64,000 nt of DNA from Durusdinium trenchii (taxonomy: Eukaryota > Sar > Dinophyceae > Suessiales > Symbiodiniaceae), in assembly GCA_963970005.1 (NCBI GenBank), contig CAXAMN010021361.1:1690450-1754449 (forward strand). The letters run 5' to 3'. The translations under genes and the position numbers were made by a program. Below are positions 61,842-64,000 of this stretch, piece by piece (position 1 is the first letter of the stretch; every line of letters begins with the position of its first letter). Under the pieces are notes generated by a model. It was given only the letters and a program-made list of their open reading frames with translations, searched no databases and was not told the DNA's origin.

Positions 61842-61901
61842 ACGCTTTGGTGAACAGAGTGCGACCGAGTCATGTGCCACCAAAACCTGATGAGCACGTC
61901 A
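61842..61901 (+). CDS. Exon candidate following a 40-bp intron (unidentified)
   Basis: GATGAAG|A to CACGTCA|GTGAGT, 60 bp, coding ALVNRVRPSHVPPKPDEHV after a split Asp codon shared with 61801. The implied intron (61802-61841) is only 40 bases, unusually short for this window. Confidence 0.4.
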
Positions 61902-62001
61902 GTGAGTAGTAGCGCTGGGTATGTATTCTGGTTTAGTAGGGTTTCAAAAGATCCCCTGTCAAACCAGTATGTAGCGTTCGAAAACCAGGTTTCGAATGCA
62001 C

Positions 62002-62109
62002 GTAGCTCCTGAGCAGCTCCTCACGCAGCTCCCACCGTAGCTCCTCAACACGCGGGCTGCTTTGTGTGGCCCACTTCTTTGCTTCTTCTTCGCTGAGACC
62101 GCCCTTGAT
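62002..62109 (-). CDS. Isolated exon candidate, minus strand, charged helix (unidentified)
   Basis: On the minus strand, TGTTCTCAG|A to AGCTAC|GT encloses exactly 36 codons: IKGGLSEEEAKKWATQSSPR then VEELRWELREELLRSY. Strong third-position bias and an amphipathic helix. It converges on the plus exons ending at 61901. Confidence 0.5.
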
Positions 62110-62559
62110 CTGAGAACATTGCATGTCATGCGAATTTATATATATATATAGTTTGTTTTGCGTCAATCGCTTTCTTGTCTACGTGCGATAAATAGACTTT
62201 GAGGGAAGTTAGCAAGAATATACAAGAATCATGTGGGCTTCCCAAGATGGAGAAGCGCAGCAAATATGCAAGGTTTTTACTTTGGCTTTGTATATATAGT
62301 ATCCAGAAAGGCCTGTTGTGGGCGGCAGAAAATTGAGACAATTGGGATATATATTATATATTGGAGCAACATTTGACCAAATCCACAGCTTACCACTGGC
62401 TTTGCTGCATGGGTGGCATGAGAGGATGTGTGCCTGTATTTGGCTGCGTTTGCCTGCTGCACTCTAGAAGCACAGATGATTCTGGATTAATAATACTTAA
62501 TGTAAAAGCAACAGTTTTCACAGCAAGACTTCTCAGGAAATACTATTCAATGTGAATTA

Positions 62560-64000
62560 TTGTGAAAACACAAAAAAACAAAACATGTTTCCACAACTAG
62601 TCTGATCTCTGGACTAGTTGCCAAATCTTTGTTTTTTTTGTTGTTATTAGTGTGTTATTTTTAAAGGTTTTTTCTCAATGATTCGCATGCCACAGTCCTG
62701 GCTCTGAGCTCCGGTCGCCCCCCATTTTCAACAATAGTAAAACTAGGCAAACTGGTGCAAATTTTCCAAAAATAAAAGAACGGAAGCCAATAGGTCCGGT
62801 CACCCATTTTCCTTTTGAACATGATCAATGCATGTTTTCTTTAAACATGTTTTCGTGTATTTTGCTTTAAACCATGATTATGTCCTTCTATTTACCTTAA
62901 AAGCTGCTTTATTTATTCTATCTACCTTTAAAACAACTGATTATGTCCGTTTATTGTCCTTGTCCTTTCAACATGAATATTTTCATTATTCATTTGTTTG
63001 GAAACTAGTTGATGCCTTTATGTTCCTTTTAAAGCACTATTATTTTTAGTATATGTCCTTTTAAGCTGATCATTTCCTTTAATTTCATGTTAGCAATGCA
63101 TGTCCTTGTATTTTCCGTTTAAACATAACTATTTCCTTTTATGTTCATTTAAACAATAAATTATCCCTTTTCCAAGTGATTATTTCATTTACCTTTCCTT
63201 TTGACAATGCTTATTTGCGGTTTGTTTCCTTTTAACATAAACATTATTATGTCCTTTTAATATGTATTTTTTTCACTTTAAATATGATTATTTCATTTTT
63301 TCCATTAACAAAAACGCTAATTCTCTATTTTCTTTCTAACAATGATTATTTCCTTTTAAACATGATAATCACTTTCATGTTCCTCAAACAAATTGTTTCA
63401 TTTCGTTTAAGAATGAAAGGAAGTGAGCAGGTTTAAAGGGACAGTCTTTTTCAAAATGATAACATTTTTGAAAATGATTATTGTTTGTTCAAAAATTATA
63501 CAAGTTATCATTTTTAAAGGGAAAGTGAAAGGAATTGCTAAGTCCTTCCACTTTTCCTTTAGTACTGATGAATCCTTGTCCTTCTCTCTTTAAGTTGTTA
63601 TTCCATTTAATTTCCGTGAAAACATGATTAACACCTTTCATTTTCATCTAAACCATGATTAATTCCTTTCATTTCCCGTTTAAACATGATTCATGTCCTT
63701 TAGAAAAGAAGGGAAGTGATCATGTTTTAATGGAAAATCCTGTTAACCATGGTTAATTCCGTTCATATTCCCTTTAAAGTATGAGTTTTTTTGTTTAAGC
63801 ATGAAAACACTTGAAAACATCATGTTTTAATGGAAAGTGAATGGAATGGCTCAGGTTAAAAGGGAAAATGAACGGGAATCATCATTACTAAAATAGAAAT
63901 TGAAAGGAACATATATGTTCAAAGGATGAATGCAGGGAATTTATCATTCTTAAAGGGGTAATAAAAGGAAATATATCCTTTTGAAAGGGCAACAAAGGCA
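62560..64000. repeat. AT-rich decayed repeat field at the window edge
   Basis: From about 62.8 kb the sequence consists of variants of TTTAAACATGATTATTTCC spaced about 30-60 bases, mixed from about 63.4 kb with reverse-complement forms (AAAGGGAAAATGA, GAAAGGAA). No gene. The unit is too diverged to give a firm period. Confidence 0.7.

Overview
The window looks like nuclear DNA of a dinoflagellate, most like the Symbiodiniaceae; the species cannot be named from it. Four things point that way. Open frames are broken into short exons (40-170 bp) separated by long introns. Splice donors are a mix of GT, GC and GA, and most acceptors read AG|G. The only long open frames belong to a Ty1/copia-type retrotransposon. 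Several short minisatellites translate into repetitive peptides (heptads of the type RLEAIAS, QIECEK-type, VSETGKVGFGNW-type) that I recall from predicted dinoflagellate proteins. No rRNA, convincing tRNA, CRISPR array or bacterial operon is visible. One 10-N assembly gap lies inside the retrotransposon.

Layout. 0-6.3 kb (+): a multi-exon gene of unknown function (copy A). 7.9-12.96 kb (+): its paralogue (copy B). Their first 3.7 kb are nearly identical, introns included, but their 3' exons are only about 75-85% identical with unrelated introns. Copy B has a stop codon in one exon and lacks another. 13-22 kb: sparse, with isolated exon candidates on both strands. 22.0-34.0 kb (+): the best gene of the window, about 20 small exons rebuilt by phase matching. 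They encode a nucleotidyltransferase of the terminal uridylyltransferase / non-canonical poly(A) polymerase family whose catalytic acidic residues look altered. 34-42.5 kb: mostly non-coding, with several minisatellites, including an inverted pair of arrays and a heptad-coding array.

42,505-49,533: a complete copia-type LTR retrotransposon with 188-bp LTRs (3 differences), a GGACT target-site duplication, a primer-binding site, gag-protease, integrase and reverse transcriptase/RNase H. It is broken by two frame changes and one stop codon. 50-62 kb: isolated exons of several unidentified genes, a short ORF with a signal peptide, and more minisatellites. 62.6-64 kb: an AT-rich decayed repeat field running to the window edge.

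Method and limits. Exons were placed by eye from open frame, G/C-rich third codon positions, AG acceptors (usually AG|G), GT/GC/GA donors and matching phase. For the duplicated gene, equal exon length in both copies was also used. No alignment, database search or RNA evidence was available. Exon borders are therefore hypotheses, strongest for the nucleotidyltransferase gene because motif order and phase agree along almost its whole length. Family motifs are stated from general knowledge, not from a search.
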